A stretch of DNA of 64,000 nt from JASSUD01 sp031963225 (GTDB lineage: Bacteria > Pseudomonadota > Gammaproteobacteria > Burkholderiales > Burkholderiaceae): positions 14,056 to 78,055 of the forward strand of contig JASSUD010000005.1 of NCBI GenBank assembly GCA_031963225.1. The letters run 5' to 3'. Positions 1 through 11,500 of the stretch are shown here, piece by piece; positions within the stretch are counted from its first letter, which is position 1; every line of letters starts with the position of its first letter. The notes beneath the pieces are model-generated. The model did no database searches and was not told the origin of the DNA. It was given only the letters and a program-made list of their open reading frames with translations. The position numbers were made by a program, and so were the translations under genes.

Positions 1-66
1 TGCCGCCATTGAGATTTTGCAGAGGTTCCCTAGATCGTTTTTAGGAATTAAAAACACTTGTTCTCG

Positions 67-146
67 CAGTGTCGTGCAGTGTCCCACAGTGTCCCGCAGT
101 GTCCCGCAGTGTCCCGCAGTGTCCCGCAGTGTCCCGCAGTGTCCGC
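67..146. repeat. 10-bp tandem repeat, eight units
   Basis: Eight head-to-tail units of CAGTGTCCCG begin every 10 bases from position 67. The five units from 87 to 136 are exact; the first, second and eighth differ by one to three bases, and a ninth degenerate unit follows at 147. Both strands stay open through it only because a 10-bp unit repeats every 30 bp in any frame, so the Ser/Val/Pro/Cys-rich peptides it could encode are not evidence of a gene. It lies beyond the 3' end of the small reverse-strand gene at 164-385. Copy number probably varies by slippage. Confidence 0.9.
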
Positions 147-163
147 CGGTGCCCTAAAATTGA

Positions 164-385
164 TCAAACTTCCTCATCATGCTCCTGCAATACCCACACT
201 GCACTTCTGCCTTGCCCCTTTAGAGAAACCAAACCCATAGCTTGTAAATGCTGTAAATCTCTCTGAATAGCTCTTGATGAATTCGTAGGGAGACTTTGCG
301 AGGCAAGATATTCTAAGATTTCTTGTCTAGGTGCTGTTTTTACTTCTTTAAGAAATTGGATTATCTTTTCTTGCCTAATATTCAT
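164..385 (-). CDS. Small winged-helix (DeoR-like) protein
   Basis: A 73-residue basic protein. Residues 1-60 read as a helix-turn-helix with a wing: an opening helix (RQEKIIQFLKEV), a second helix (PRQEILEYLA), a recognition helix (SRAIQRDLQHLQAMG), then a short beta wing (LVSLKGQGRSAVWVL). This resembles the DNA-binding head found alone in small regulators, or at the front of Fic proteins such as the one at 18210 here. It could be a stand-alone regulator or antitoxin, or the surviving front end of a lost Fic gene; the decayed hipB copy beside it favours a decaying toxin-antitoxin locus. The domain is fairly clear, the role is not known. Confidence 0.5.
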   Translation of the reverse strand: MNIRQEKIIQFLKEVKTAPRQEILEYLASQSLPTNSSRAIQRDLQHLQAMGLVSLKGQGRSAVWVLQEHDEEV

Positions 386-436
386 TGTATTTAATACATG
401 ACTAGGCTGCCCAATAGGCGTTTTAAATCTAAAACT

Positions 437-597
437 AGTATCGGCGTAATTGCTACAGTACTATGAACGCTTGGATTAGATAAAACGCTAGATATGGTTG
501 CCGATTCGGACATGGATTTGCATGGCAGGGCTTTAGAAGCATCGCACCGCCCAAAGCGAGCAAGCCAAGAACGGTAGCTAGTGAATATGATTTCTGA
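437..597 (+). pseudogene. Decayed 3' half of a hipB-type antitoxin gene
   Basis: This stretch aligns base for base with the second half of the intact hipB-like gene at 19812-20144, from its ASIGVVATVLWSLG segment to its stop codon. The copy is dead: the Trp codon of that segment has become TGA, and a few bases lost near the end shift the frame so that a TAG falls before the original stop. No 5' half is visible. The alignment even includes the ATGATTTCTGAAC that starts the hipA partner at 20134, but the hipA copy breaks off after the first codons and a YetF-type gene follows. It marks a hipBA locus that recombined away. Confidence 0.8.
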
Positions 598-618
598 ACC
601 CCACGGGACCATATAGCA

Positions 619-1314
619 ATGGAGCAAAAAATTTTCCTTATTAGCGACTGGCAGCGCATCCTATTGGGTAATACTCCTTGGCATTTTTTGCTAGAGGTGT
701 TGGTGCGCGCTGGTGCTATTTATGTGATGCTGATGCTAGTGATGCGTCTGTTAGGTAAGCATGTCGCCGCTCAATACACCCTATTTGAAATGTCTGCCGT
801 GATCACTGTGTCAAGTGCGGCTGGTGTGGTTTTAACTGCTCCTGACAATGGTATGTTGCCGCCTTTCACGTCTTTAATCACCGTATTGGTGCTGCATCAT
901 ATATTGTCGAAGTGGAGAAGAAAAAATCAGGTTGTCGAGATGGCGGTGACTGGCGAAGTGCTGATATTAGTAAAAAATGGTCAGCTTCTTGGTGACAATA
1001 TGAAAAAGGCTCTCATCTCGAAAAAGAAAATATTTGAAATTTTGCGCGAGCGAAAATTCCAGCATTTAAGTCAAATTAGCCGATTATATTTAGAACCTTC
1101 TGGCAATTTTTCGATTATTACGGCCGATCATCCAAAGCCAGGACTATCTATCCTCCCTTCTATCGATCGGGAGTTACGCGATGAAGCGGCAGTAGATAGT
1201 CATTTTGCCTGCATGAACTGTGGAAACGTTACAGAATCACAACTCCATCTAGCAGAAGCATGCAAGAGCTGCGGCTCACATGCATGGACGAAAGCCGTGC
1301 TTGAGCTGGGATAG
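619..1314 (+). CDS. YetF/DUF421 family membrane protein, copy 1
   Basis: 231 residues with the layout of the DUF421 (COG2323, YetF-like) family: hydrophobic segments at about 25-45, 55-75 and 80-97, then a cytoplasmic domain that includes TGEVLILVKNGQLLGDNMKKA and the hallmark RLYLEPSGNFSII. The tail holds two Cys pairs (CMNCG near 195 and CKSCG near 215), a likely small zinc ribbon. Members are inner-membrane proteins without a settled biochemical role; Bacillus relatives are linked to spores and envelope stress. A paralogue follows 11 bases after the stop, so the two probably share a transcript. The start overlaps no obvious ribosome site. Family confident, function unknown. Confidence 0.85.
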   Translation: MEQKIFLISDWQRILLGNTPWHFLLEVLVRAGAIYVMLMLVMRLLGKHVAAQYTLFEMSAVITVSSAAGVVLTAPDNGMLPPFTSLITVLVLHHILSKWRRKNQVVEMAVTGEVLILVKNGQLLGDNMKKALISKKKIFEILRERKFQHLSQISRLYLEPSGNFSIITADHPKPGLSILPSIDRELRDEAAVDSHFACMNCGNVTESQLHLAEACKSCGSHAWTKAVLELG

Positions 1315-1325
1315 GGATAAAGATT

Positions 1326-2045
1326 ATGGGGATTCAACCACAAGACATTCAATTGCTAGATTGGCAACGCATTTTAATGGGCCATGCGCAGTGGAGCTTT
1401 CTTATAGAAGTGATTTTCCGTACTGCTGCAATCTACTGCTTCCTAGTTTTTTTCATGCAGCTTTTGGGAAAACGCACGGCTGCGCAGCTCAGCATTTTAG
1501 AAATGGCGGTGCTCTTCATAATAGGAGCAGCCATTGGCGGCCCCATCCAACTTCCAACGCAAGGCCTTATACCTGCCATTGTTGCGCTAGTTATGGCATT
1601 TACTTGCCAAAGAAGCTTTTTACTGTTGTCTTTTAAAAGATCAAAAATTGAAGCAGCGTTTCAGGGCGAAGTAAGTATTTTGCTAAAAGATGGCCGCCTG
1701 CTGATGGATAATTTAAAAGCCTCTAAATTGCCTCATAGCATGGTAACTTCGGAGTTACGTGCCCAAGGCATCCAACATTTAGGCGAATTACGCCGAATTT
1801 ATTTTGAACCATCAGGCAACTTCAGCTTGATTTTGTATCGAAAAGCAAAACCAGGCCTTTCTATTTGCCCGGATATTCCTGATGAATTCTGCACAACCAT
1901 GCCAGCAAGTGGCCACTTTGTCTGTGCCCATTGCGGCCATGCAAAAGAAGCAAAGGAGACGCCATTAATGCCGTGTTATTACTGTACGCATGAACATTGG
2001 CAGCAGGCCGTTATGCTATTTCCAGAACCATTCCATTCTGCCTAG
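1326..2045 (+). CDS. YetF/DUF421 family membrane protein, copy 2
   Basis: 239 residues, a clear paralogue of the preceding gene. Both share the opening (LLDWQRILMGHAQWSFLIEV against ISDWQRILLGNTPWHFLLEV), three N-terminal hydrophobic segments, a QGEVSILLKDGRLLMDNLKAS segment, the RIYFEPSGNFSLIL signature and a C-terminal Cys pair set (CAHCG and CYYC). The many differences point to an old tandem duplication. As with copy 1, the role is not known beyond membership of an inner-membrane family; a paired or hetero-oligomeric membrane complex is possible. Confidence 0.85.
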   Translation: MGIQPQDIQLLDWQRILMGHAQWSFLIEVIFRTAAIYCFLVFFMQLLGKRTAAQLSILEMAVLFIIGAAIGGPIQLPTQGLIPAIVALVMAFTCQRSFLLLSFKRSKIEAAFQGEVSILLKDGRLLMDNLKASKLPHSMVTSELRAQGIQHLGELRRIYFEPSGNFSLILYRKAKPGLSICPDIPDEFCTTMPASGHFVCAHCGHAKEAKETPLMPCYYCTHEHWQQAVMLFPEPFHSA

Positions 2046-2524
2046 AATTTAAAGGACCACGTTGCATGGTTCTTAGATTTTTACGCACCAAGCGTTAATG
2101 AAAGACCCAGATCAATAGGCGGTGAAAAGTCGTGGTATACCCAACCGAATCGCAATTGGGGTACGGTCATAGGCATAAAGCGGTTACCAACCGTGTCTAA
2201 AAAAGCTGGCATTTCTAAAAATTTTGCTTCTGCTTTTGAATTTATAAACTGACTAAACCTGTTGCACTTGATATTTGAGACCACCGACTAAAAACCTAGT
2301 ACAAATGACCATTTAGAAACATTCCGTGTAATCTAATTCTTGGATGAATCTAAATTTTAAGACGAGATGCATATTGTGAGCAAAGTCATTGGTTTAATAC
2401 GATAGTTGGCTGAGTATTTCAGTAGGGCACTGGATAACCTACGCACCGCCTTAGATGGTACAAAGCCGCTTAGTAGTAGTTTGTGTCTTTTCTTATCAGC
2501 TAAACGGTTAATAAAGTCCAATCT
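2046..2524. other. 479-bp intergenic stretch before the NRPS gene
   Basis: It must hold the promoter for the NRPS, but I cannot pick a convincing -35/-10 pair. A 67-codon reverse frame at 2081-2284 has no recognisable domain and I do not call it a gene. Immediately before the NRPS start there is no strong ribosome-binding site, only an A-rich stretch (GGTTAATAAAG), so the NRPS start is not fixed by this signal. Confidence 0.4.
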
Positions 2525-5500
2525 ATGCTCAGTTCATCTTCATCGGTTAATAACCGCCATCGTGTCTCAGCCTTATCGACTGCCGCCACCTCCCCAACAC
2601 CTGACGAGCTAACACTGTCTCGCGATTCTGCTGATAAAAGTACCGGTGAGCGTGAAAAAGAGCACGAAAAATTGCGAGAGCAAATGACGCGCTTTACGAT
2701 GATTGAAAAGGCTGTGGATGAAGGGGCGTTTCGTAAAGAAGAGAAGGATGATAAGGAGACCATCGAGCACAAACACAAAATCCAGATCTTGATTTTGACC
2801 TACCTTGAAAAGGTGCATAAACAACTGGAGAGCATGGCAGCCAGTAGCGATATGCGGCTTCTGGATAGATACGCACAACAGCTAGGTGAGCTATCTGAGC
2901 GTATGTTAGCCATGGGGATCGGGCATGAAGAGATGACGTCGCCAGCTTCGGTCGCACGCGATAAGTTGAATGAGGAGCATGTAGGAGGATTGGTTTCCTG
3001 TTTGCACCGTGAAGGTCAACGGCGGATAGATTTTGAGGCACATCCAGCGCTGTACCCAAGCACTGAGCTGAAGGTGCATCGACGCCATTTTTTAAAGCTT
3101 CTGGAAACTTTGGCAGTGGATTCCGAGCAGCCGCTTGCTGGCACTGATCAACTCGATGCCGCAGAGCGTAAAAAATTGCTGGTCGATTGGAATGCAACAG
3201 CAAAGCCTTATCCAGCCCATCAATGCGTTCATCAATTGTTTGAGGAGCAAGTAGACCGCACGCCAGAAGCCACGGCATTAGTCTATGAAGATCAAAATTA
3301 CAGTTATGCAGAACTGAATGTACACGCTAATCAATTTGCCAATCAGCTTATGAAGTTGGGTGTGCAAGTGGGTGACTTTGTAGCAACCTTGCTTGAGCGC
3401 TCTCTAGAGCTCGTTATCGCCCAGCTTGCTATTCTCAAAGTCGGCGCTGTGTATGTGCCAATTGATCTCAAAGCGCCCGTAGAGAGACAGATCTGGATTC
3501 TGAGCGATTGTGCCGCGCGTCTATTAATTACACGTGCTCAAACTGAGCTTCCAGCGAATCTATCTACACCGGTATTTCGTTTCGCGTTGAGCAGCGATCA
3601 ACAATGGCCTGTATCTGTTGCGAATCCCACGCCATCCCGCACGAGCCTTGATACGGCTTATGTGATGTACACGTCCGGGTCAACCGGTGCGCCCAAAGGG
3701 GTGCTTGTGCCGCATCGCGCGATTGCTCGATTAGTGATCAATAGCGGTTACGCTGAGATTGCGTCAGACGATCGAGTTGCGTTTGCAGCCAATCCTGCAT
3801 TTGACGCCAGTACGTTTGAAGTATGGGCGCCGTTGCTCAATGGTGGCAGCATTGTCATTATCGATGCGGATACCTTTACAGATCCACACCGTTTAGCTGA
3901 TGTGTTAACCCGACACAAAATAACAGCGCTTTTTTTGACGACTGCATTGTTCAATCAATTTGTCTCGATAATCGGCCCATCCTTAGCGCAGTTAAAATAT
4001 CTGCTTTGTGGTGGGGAGCAGGAAAATCTAGAATCTTTTGTAACGCTCTTAAAGCACGGGGGACCAGACCATTTAATCCATTGTTATGGCCCAACTGAGA
4101 GCACCACGTTTGCTACCACGTATGAAGTCATTCAGATCAATAATACATTAGGCCGTTTACCGATTGGTCGACCTATCGCCAATACCACGCTGTATTTACT
4201 CAACTCACATGGCCAGCCTGCCCCATTAGGAGAGGTCGGTGAGCTTTATATTGGTGGCGCTGGCGTTGCAAACGGTTATCTGAATCGGCCTGAATTGACC
4301 GCTGAGCGCTTTGTTCCAGACCCGTTTAGCAAAAATAAAAATGCGCGTATGTATAAGACGGGCGACTTAGCTCGTTACCTGCCCGATGGTAATGTGGAAT
4401 TTCTAGGTCGTGATGACCACCAAATCAAAATTCGCGGGTTTAGAGTTGAGCTTGGCGAGATCGAAGCGCGCCTGATAGAACATCCGCAGGTGCGTGAAGT
4501 GGTGGTGGTAGCGCTAAACGAAGGGAAGGACAAACGTCTTATTGCCTATGTGATAGCTAAGCCGGATAACCAGCTTGCGCAATCCTTGCGTGCGCATCTT
4601 GCAGCTAGATTGCCCGAGTATATGGTGCCGGCTGCATTTGTGCGTTTGGATGCGTTCCAGCTCACGCAAAATGGCAAGCTCGATCGCAAAGCGTTGCCTG
4701 CACCTGATGCAAAAGCTTTTGCTCATCAGGTGTATGAAGCCCCGCAAGGTGAAAAGGAGCATACGCTTGCCACCATTTGGACTGAATTGCTTGGGCTTGA
4801 GTTTGAGAGTATTGGCCGTCACGACAACTTCTTTGCGCTAGGCGGTCATTCGTTGCTTGCGGTGCAGATGATTGGACGTTTGCGAAGTCTTGGCCTGACA
4901 CTCTCGGCGCGTGCTTTGTATGGTACCCATACACTGAACATGCTGGCTCGATCTTTAGGGCAACACCAGGAAGTCGAGGTGCCCTCTAATCGGATTACGT
5001 CCAATATCACTGCACTCACGCCAGACCTACTGCCGCTGATTCAGCTTACGCAAACTGACATTGATCGCATTGTTGAACAAACACCAGGCGGCGTCGCAAA
5101 CATCCAGGATATTTATGCGCTATCTCCATTACAGGATGGCATTTTATTCCATCATCTATTGGAGACAGAAGGAGATCCTTATTTGCTCATCACCCAAATG
5201 GCTTTTGAGAGTCGTGCACTGCTAGATCGTTATCTGGAAGCAATGCAGCAGGTAGTGAAACGCCATGACATTTTGCGCACGGCTTTTATTTGGGAGCATC
5301 TGTCTAACCCTGCCCAGGTCGTCTGGCGTGACGCGCCCCTGCTCGTTGCAGAACTTTTTTTAGATTCGGCGAATGGATCGACCGCTGAACAACTCATACG
5401 ACGCTTTGATCCTCGTCGGCGTCGAATGGATCTTACGCAAGCACCATTATTGCATTTTGCGATTGCGCAAAATGAAGATGGGCGCTGGTTACTTGTTCAG

Positions 5501-8500
5501 TTGATGCACCATTTGATTGGCGATCATGCTGCTCTCGAAGTGATGAATGCAGAAGTGCGGGCTTTGATCGAAGGGCGAGGCGACACATTGCCTCCTCCCC
5601 AGCCATTTCGCAACTTGGTCGCGCAATCGCGCTTAGGAATAAGCCAAGAAGCACATGAGCACTTTTTTGAAGAAATGCTAGCAGAGGTGGATGAACCTAC
5701 CCTGCCCTTTGGCTTGACCGAAGTTCGTCGTGATGGCTCCAAAGTCACAGAATTACATCGAATGCTGCCGCAAGACTTGAATGATCGCCTGAGGGCACAA
5801 GCGAAGCGATTGAATGTGAGTGTGGCAAGTTTGTGTCATTTGGCGTGGGCGCAGGTGCTTGCGCGCGCCAGTGGGCAGCAGCGAGTGGTATTCGGTACGG
5901 TACTTTTTGGTCGCATGCAGGGCGGTAAAGGAGCCGATCAAGCATTGGGGCTATTTATTAATACGTTGCCGCTGCGTATTGATGTGAATGAAACGGGAGT
6001 CGAGGAGAGTGTACGCAATGTTCAGGCGCGGCTTGCTGCCTTGCTCGACCATGAACATGCATCGCTAGCCTTAGCGCAACGTTGCAGTGGTGTGCCAGCT
6101 GGTACACCACTCTTTAGTGCACTACTGAACTATGTACACAACACCATATCGGTAAACGAGCTTCAAGCTGTGCCTGGTATCGAATTGTTAAGCGAAGAGG
6201 AGCGCACTAATTATCCATTCTTACTAACGGTAGAAGATTTCGGTACGACCCTTGGTTTGATCGCTCAGGTGGCACAACCGTTCGACCCGGCTCGAGTGTG
6301 CGGCTATATGCAAGAGACGCTACAAAGTTTAGCTGAAGCACTAGAGCGTACGCCTAAGATGCCAGTTCGCCAGCTGGAAATACTCCCCGTCGAAGAGCAA
6401 GAGCTTCTGTTGCAAACGTGGAATACAACAGCAACACCTTATCCAGCACCTCGATGCATGCATCAATTATTTGAGGAGCAAGTTGAGCGTACGCCAAAAG
6501 CCACAGCGCTTGTATACGAAAATCAAGCATTGAGTTATGCACAGCTAAATACACGAGCGAACCAACTTGCCCATCAACTCATTGCATTGGGTGTTCAACC
6601 GGATACACGCGTAGCCATCTGCGTGGAGCGCTCACCAGCAATGATCGTGGGATTGCTAGCGATCTTAAAAGCAGGCGGCGCTTATGTGCCGCTCGATCCG
6701 GTATATCCAGGCGAACGCCTGACGCATATTCTCGCTGATGCAGCACCGGCTATGTTGTTGGCTGATAAGGCAGGACGTGCTGCCTTAGGCGAAACCGCGC
6801 TTACTTCGCTCACAGTGCTTGATCCAAATAACTTGCCGTTATCACCGACCACAAATCCACAGATACCGGTTCTGACCTCGCGTCATCTCGCCTATATCAT
6901 TTACACTTCCGGTTCCACGGGTGTGCCCAAAGGGGTGATGGTGGAACATGCTCATATTACTCGTCTGTTTGATGCCACCGCAGCTTGGTATCAGTTTAAC
7001 CAGCAAGACGTATGGTGCTTATTTCATTCCTTTGGTTTTGACGTCTCTGTCTGGGAGCTCTGGGGCGCTTTGCGTCATGGAGGCAAGCTGGTTATCGTAC
7101 CGCATCACATTGCTCGCTCACCGCAGGATTTTTATCGATTGTTATGCGAACAGCGCGTCACGATCTTAAATCAGACGCCAAGCGCGTTTATGCCATTGAT
7201 CAGTTGCCAGGCACAAAGTGAATTAAGTGACCATTTACGCTATGTCGTATTTGCAGGTGAAGCGCTTGAGCCTGCTGTCTTACAAACGTGGTATGCGACA
7301 CGCGGTGAGCATTCTCCCCAATTAGTTAATATGTACGGTCCCACAGAAACAACCGTATATGCGACCCACCGACTTATGCAGCAAAAGGATAGTTACCAAA
7401 TTGGCAGTCCAATTGGGGTACGTATTCCTGATCTTAAAATCTATTTGCTCGATGCCAATCGTCAGCCAGTACCATTGGGAGCCGTGGGGGAGATATACAT
7501 TGGTGGAGCGGGTGTTGCGCGGGGTTATTTGAATCGACCTGAGCTTACGGCTGAACGTTTTGTTCCTGATCCATTTTGCAAAGATAAAAGTGTACGGATG
7601 TATAAGACGGGTGATTTAGCTCGTTATCTCCTTGACGGTAATTTGGAGTTCCTCGGTCGCAATGATTTTCAAATCAAAATCCGAGGTTTTCGCATTGAGC
7701 TTGGTGAAATCGAAGCACGCCTGACCGAGTATCCGCAGGTACGCGAAGCAGCGGTGCTTGCGTTGAGTGAAGGTAGTGACAAGCGCCTCGTTGCGTATGT
7801 GGTGGCTAAACCCGAGGAGCAGCTTGCGCAAAGCTTGCGTACGCATCTCGCGGCGAGGCTACCTGAGTATATGGTGCCGGCGGCCTTTGTGCGTCTGGAT
7901 GCGTTCCCGCTCACTCCTAATGGCAAGCTTGACCGTAAAGCGTTGCCTGCACCCGATGCAAAAGCTTTAGCCCGTCAGGCGTATGAAGCGCCACAGGGTG
8001 AAATTGAGCATACGCTCGCTGCAATTTGGGCTGAATTGCTTGGGATCGAACGTATTGGTCGTCATGACAATTTCTTCGCACTGGGTGGCCATTCGCTACT
8101 GGCGGTGCGCATGATTGGACATTTGCAGCGCCTTGGTTTAACGCTCTCAGTACGCGCTTTATTTGATAGACCGACGCTGAGCGCACTGGCTCAATCTTTG
8201 GGGCAACATCAGGAAGTGGAGGCGCCCCCTAATCTCATTAGACCCGACACTACTAAACTCACACCTGCACTTCTGCCTCTGATTCATCTCATTCAAGCCG
8301 ACATCGACTGTATTGTTGAAAGGACGCCAAGTGGAGTCACAAACATCCAGGATATCTATGCACTTTCCCCATTACAGGATGGGATTTTATTTCATCATTT
8401 AATGGCAAGTGAAGGCGATCCTTATTTGGCCGTTACCCAGATGGCCTTCACTAGTCGTGCATTGCTTGATCGTTATCTGCAGGCGATTAGGCAAGTGGTA

Positions 8501-11500
8501 AACCGTCATGACATTCTGCGCACGGCTTTTGTTTGGGAGCAGCTGTCTACACCAGCTCAGGTTGTCTGGCGTGAAGCGCCACTGTCCATTACAGAACTCT
8601 CTTTGGATCCAGCGGATGGACCGATCGCCAAGCAACTGCTGCACCGTTTTGATCCTCGTCGGTATCGGATGGATTTGACGCAAGCGCCATTGCTGCGCTT
8701 CGTGATCGCCGAAGATGTCGATGGGCGCTGGTTGCTACTCGAATTGTCGCATCATCTGATTGGCGATAATTCTTCAATGAAAGTGATGAATGCCGAAGTG
8801 CAGGCCTTGATCGAAGGTCAGAATGGCACATTGCTTCCTCCCCAACCATTCCGCAATCTTGTAGCACAAGCACGCTTAAGGGGAAGCCAAGAAGCGCATG
8901 AGCATTTTTTTACTGAGATGTTGGCCGAGGTAGAGGAACCTACTTTGCCTTTTGGTTTAACCGAAGTGCATCGTGATGGCGCCCAAGTTACCGAATCACA
9001 TCGCATGCTGCCACAGGACTTGAATGATAGCTTGCGTGTTCAAGCCAAACGACTGAATGTGAGCTTAGCGAGTTTGTGCCATTTAGCATGGGCACAGGTG
9101 CTTGGACGGACGAGTGGGCAGCAGCGGGTGGTGTTTGGTACCGTGCTATTTGGCCGCATGCACGGGGGTGAAGGTGCAGATCGTGCAATGGGGCTATTCA
9201 TCAACACGCTACCAATGCGCATTGATTTGGATAAGACAGGCGTTGAGGACAGCGTACGCGATACCCATGCGCGGCTTGCCGCCTTGCTCGACCATGAACA
9301 TGCGTCGCTGGCCTTAGCACAACGCTGTAGTAGCGTGCCAACGGGTACACCACTCTTTAGCGCGTTAATCAACTATCGGCATAGCACGGTACGGCTAAAC
9401 AATGATCAAGTGATGTCTGGCATTGAGGTGCTGCATGCGGAAGATGGGGATAACTACCCATTGTCGCTATCGATAGATGACTCTGGCCAGTCGTTACGAC
9501 TTACGGCTCACATTGCGCAGCCATTCAATCCTGAGCGGCTGTGCGGCTATATGCAACAGGCCTTGGAAGGCCTTGCCAAGACATTAGAGCGCGCGCCGCA
9601 GACACCGGTGTGGCAATTGGAAGTCGTGCCTGATACTGAATGGGCATTATTGCTCCAGACGTGGAATGCGACGGCTGCGCCTTATGCGCAAGAGCAATAT
9701 TTGCATCAATTGTTTGAAGCGCAAGTGGAACGCACACCAGATGCTATCGCGTTGGTCCATGAGAACCAGACCATCAGCTATGCAGAGCTCAATGCACGAG
9801 CGAATCGCCTTGCTCACCATTTAATAGAGTTGGGTGTCAAACCTGATAGTCGTGTAGCGCTGTATGTCCAGTCTAGTATAGAAATGGTAACGGCTATGCT
9901 GGCTGTACTTAAGGCAAGTGGAGCCTATGTGCCGTTGGATGCAAAGTATCCTGTGGAGCGTTTAACGGATATGGTGACGGATAGTACACCAGTAGCTTTG
10001 CTGAGCATTGGTGCACCGCATACTGCGGTTGTGCGATGTTTAGGCGAGGGCATTCCAGTTCTCGATTTGCGAGCTGATTCAGCACAGTGGGAGCGTTCTA
10101 GCAGCCACAATCCTAAACCACATCAATTGGGGTTGAATGCAGAGCATTTAGCCTATGTTATGTATACCTCGGGTTCGACCGGTAAGCCCAAAGGCGTGAT
10201 GATTCATCACCGAGGCGTCGTCAATTTAGCGACAGCTCTTGCTCAGAGAATTGACCTAGGCCCACAAGACCGAATGCTGCAATTTTCCTCACTCTCCTTC
10301 GATGCTTCAGTCGATGAAATTTTTGCTACTTTGGCCTGTGGCGCAGCGTTGGTGCTACGCACCGATGCCTGGCTGACTGGGGCTCAGGAATTTTGGTCAT
10401 TGTGTGGAGCTAACCAGATTAGCGTGATGGATTTGCCCACCCAATTCTGGGCGCAATTGGCTCAAGAAAAGGCACCTGCACCAAAGAGCGTACGTTTAAT
10501 CATGATTGGTGGGGATGCATTGAGCGCATCGGCACAAGAGGCTTGGTTTGCCACTGCAGGCCATCGGCCACGTTTGTTAAATACTTATGGTCCAACCGAA
10601 ATAACAGTATGTGCTACTTTTCACGAAGTGAGTGCTGATCAGAATGACTGGCGCACGATTGGTCGTCCCCTTGCCAATACAAAAATTTATATTTTGGATT
10701 CGTCCATGCAGCTCGCGCCATTAGGGGTGGTTGGAGAGCTATATATCGGCGGGGCTGGGGTCGCACGAGGCTATCTGAATCGGCCTGACTTGACGACTGA
10801 ACGGTTCTTGCCTGATCCATTTTGCGATCACACTGATGCCTGGATGTATAAAACTGGCGATTTAGTCCGCTATCTACCCGACGGTAATCTAGAGTTCCTA
10901 GGTCGCAACGACCATCAAGTCAAAATCCGTGGGTTTAGAATTGAACTCGGAGAAATTGAAACACATCTGACCGAACATCCACAGGTGCGCGAAGCAGTGG
11001 TGCTTGCGTCAAGCGAAGGGAATGGTAAACGTCTCGTCGCTTATGTGGTGGCGGGGCCGGATGAACAGCTCGTACAGTCTTTGCGCACGCACCTTGCATC
11101 TAGCTTACCTGAGTATATGGTGCCCGCTGCCTTAGTGCGTCTGGATGCGTTCCCCCTGACGCCTAGCGGCAAGCTCGACCGCAAAGCATTACCTGCGCCA
11201 GATGAAGCCGCTTTTGTCCATCAGGCGTATGAAGCTCCGCAAGGTGAGATAGAGCATACGCTTGCTGCAATTTGGTCTGAGCTGCTTGGGATTGAATCTA
11301 TCAGCCGTCATGACAACTTCTTCGCACTTGGTGGCCATTCGTTGCTCGCGGTGCAAATGATTGAACGTTTGCGGCGCCTTGGCTTAACGCTCTCAGTGCG
11401 TGCTTTATTCGATACACCCACCCTAAGTATATTGGCTCAATCTTTAGGGCAACATCGAGAAGTCGTAGTACCGCCTAATCGGATTACAGCTAACACCACT

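Noticed and set aside
12..34. TTTTGCAGAGGTTCCCTA-like sequence also seen inverted near 30743-30761
   Set aside because: An 18-base match with one mismatch is expected a few times by chance in a window this size; no element ends could be built from it.
58..266. Two overlapping Cys/Val/Ser-rich open frames at the left edge
   Set aside because: They exist only because a 10-bp unit repeats as 30 bp in every frame; no ribosome site or family resemblance.
2081..2284. 67-codon reverse frame before the NRPS
   Set aside because: No ribosome site, no recognisable domain, and a frame of this length is expected by chance.
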